Positions 4,637-5,205 of a stretch of 5,205 nucleotides of DNA are shown here, piece after piece. Every line of letters starts with the position of its first letter. Within the stretch, counting starts at the first letter, position 1. Under the pieces are notes generated by a model. That model had not been told where the DNA came from. It searched no databases and saw nothing but the letters and a program-made list of their open reading frames with translations. The position numbers and the translations under genes are program-made. Origin of the DNA: Propionibacteriales bacterium (GTDB taxonomy: Bacteria > Actinomycetota > Actinomycetes > Propionibacteriales > Propionibacteriaceae); the NCBI GenBank assembly GCA_017882655.1, contig JADGPB010000211.1:1-5205 (forward strand). The letters run 5' to 3'.

Positions 4637-5205
4637 TGAGACGCCCCCTCGACCACGTGGTGCTGGCCGCCGTCACGGCGCTGGTGCTGGTCGTCGGCGG
4701 CTGCAGTCATGCCGCCACACAGACGGCGGACGCGCACGGCAGCTTCGGCGCGGAGTCCTCGTCGACGCCCTCGGCCACGTCGTCGCCGACGAGTGCGACC
4801 CCGAGCCCGAGTGCCGCGACCTCGTCGTCGGCGGCCGCCACGAAGGCCACAACCACTGCGGCCGCCGCCACGAAGCCGAGCGTGCTCGGCGCGATCAGCC
4901 GGCCGTTCCCGGCGAGCAATGCGTGGAACACCTCGGTCGCCGGCAAAGCCGTCGACCCGTTGAGCGCTGCGTTCATCGCGTCGATCGGCGTCTCCACGAA
5001 GCTCCACATGGACTTCGGCGCGAGCTGGAACGGCGGCCCGTTCGGCTTCCCGTACGTGGTCGTCCCTGCGAGCCAGCCCAAGGTGAAGGTGACCTTCGAC
5101 TACGCGTCCGAGTCTGACCCCGGCCCGTACCCGATCCCTAGCAACGCTCCCATCGAGGGTGGCGCGAGTTCGACGGGAGACCGGCACGTCATCGTCGTAC
5201 AACCC
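4637..5205 (+). CDS. Secreted lipoprotein with Ser/Thr/Ala-rich linker, C-terminus cut by window edge
   Basis: Starting at GTG 4637-4639, 189 codons are open to the window edge. The N-terminus MRRPLDHVVLAAVTALVLVVGGC is a lipoprotein signal with lipobox VGGC (Cys23), so the mature protein is membrane-anchored on the outside. Residues about 30-80 form a low-complexity Ser/Thr/Ala/Pro linker (runs such as SSSTPSATSSPTSATPSPSA). A folded domain follows: PFPASNAWNTSVAGKAVDP (90-108), LHMDFGASWNGGPFGFPYVVVP, VTFDYASESDPGPYPIP and IEGGASSTGDRHVIVVQ. I recall this pattern (WN.., HxDFG, ESDPGPYPIP, GDRHVxV) from conserved uncharacterised secreted proteins of actinobacteria and some other soil bacteria, but know no formal name or reaction. 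It is divergent from znuA with 71 nt between the start codons, so the Zur box could affect it too; this is speculative. The GTG start was chosen because it gives a complete signal peptide and lies after a possible -10. Confidence 0.82.

Noticed and set aside
4741..4880. Repetitive-looking GC-rich stretch as a DNA repeat
   Set aside because: It encodes the Ser/Thr/Ala/Pro linker of the lipoprotein; the apparent repetition comes from amino acid bias and no exact repeat unit is maintained.
4195..5202. Minus-strand 335-codon open frame reading through the lipoprotein and into znuA
   Set aside because: It is Arg/Gly-rich, spans the znuA promoter and lies opposite the lipoprotein gene, which has a proper signal peptide and lipobox.

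Overview
The window is high-GC DNA with actinobacterial features. These are GC-rich third codon positions, a DUF222/13E12-type gene (a family expanded in mycobacteria, Nocardioidaceae and relatives), a four-cysteine Zur regulator of the Mycobacterium type, and several genes whose start codon lies about 7 nt after a -10 box and therefore look leaderless. An actinomycete, perhaps of the Propionibacteriales/Nocardioidaceae kind, is my inference; the exact taxon cannot be read from the sequence.

Layout. (1) Positions 1-856, minus strand: the first 285 codons of a DUF222/13E12 protein, whose C-terminus (usually an HNH nuclease) lies beyond the left edge. It has a strong promoter with a 17-bp palindrome across its -35 and spacer. 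(2) Positions 1058-1519, plus strand: two small tandem genes of 61 and 57 codons. They are related to each other in both leader and protein and match no family I recognise. A stem-loop lies between them. (3) Positions 1527-4565, minus strand: a compact high-affinity zinc uptake operon, znuA-znuC-znuB-zur, with every junction overlapping. (4) Positions 4637-5205, plus strand: the start of a divergent lipoprotein gene cut by the right edge.

How the genes work together. ZnuA is a lipoprotein that should capture Zn(II) outside the membrane. ZnuB is the membrane channel and ZnuC the ATPase. Zur, the last gene, senses intracellular zinc. A near-perfect Zur-type palindrome (pattern GAnAATnATTnTC) covers the -10 box and start codon of znuA, so zinc-loaded Zur should shut off the operon and its own gene together. 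Histidine-rich tails on the ends of ZnuB and ZnuC, both probably cytoplasmic, suggest zinc binding on the inner side, while the usual His-rich loop of ZnuA is absent.

The least explained part is the pair of small tandem genes that converge on zur, 7 nt from its stop codon. The divergent lipoprotein is the second least explained. No RNA genes, insertion sequences, CRISPR arrays or gene-free stretches above 300 bases were seen.
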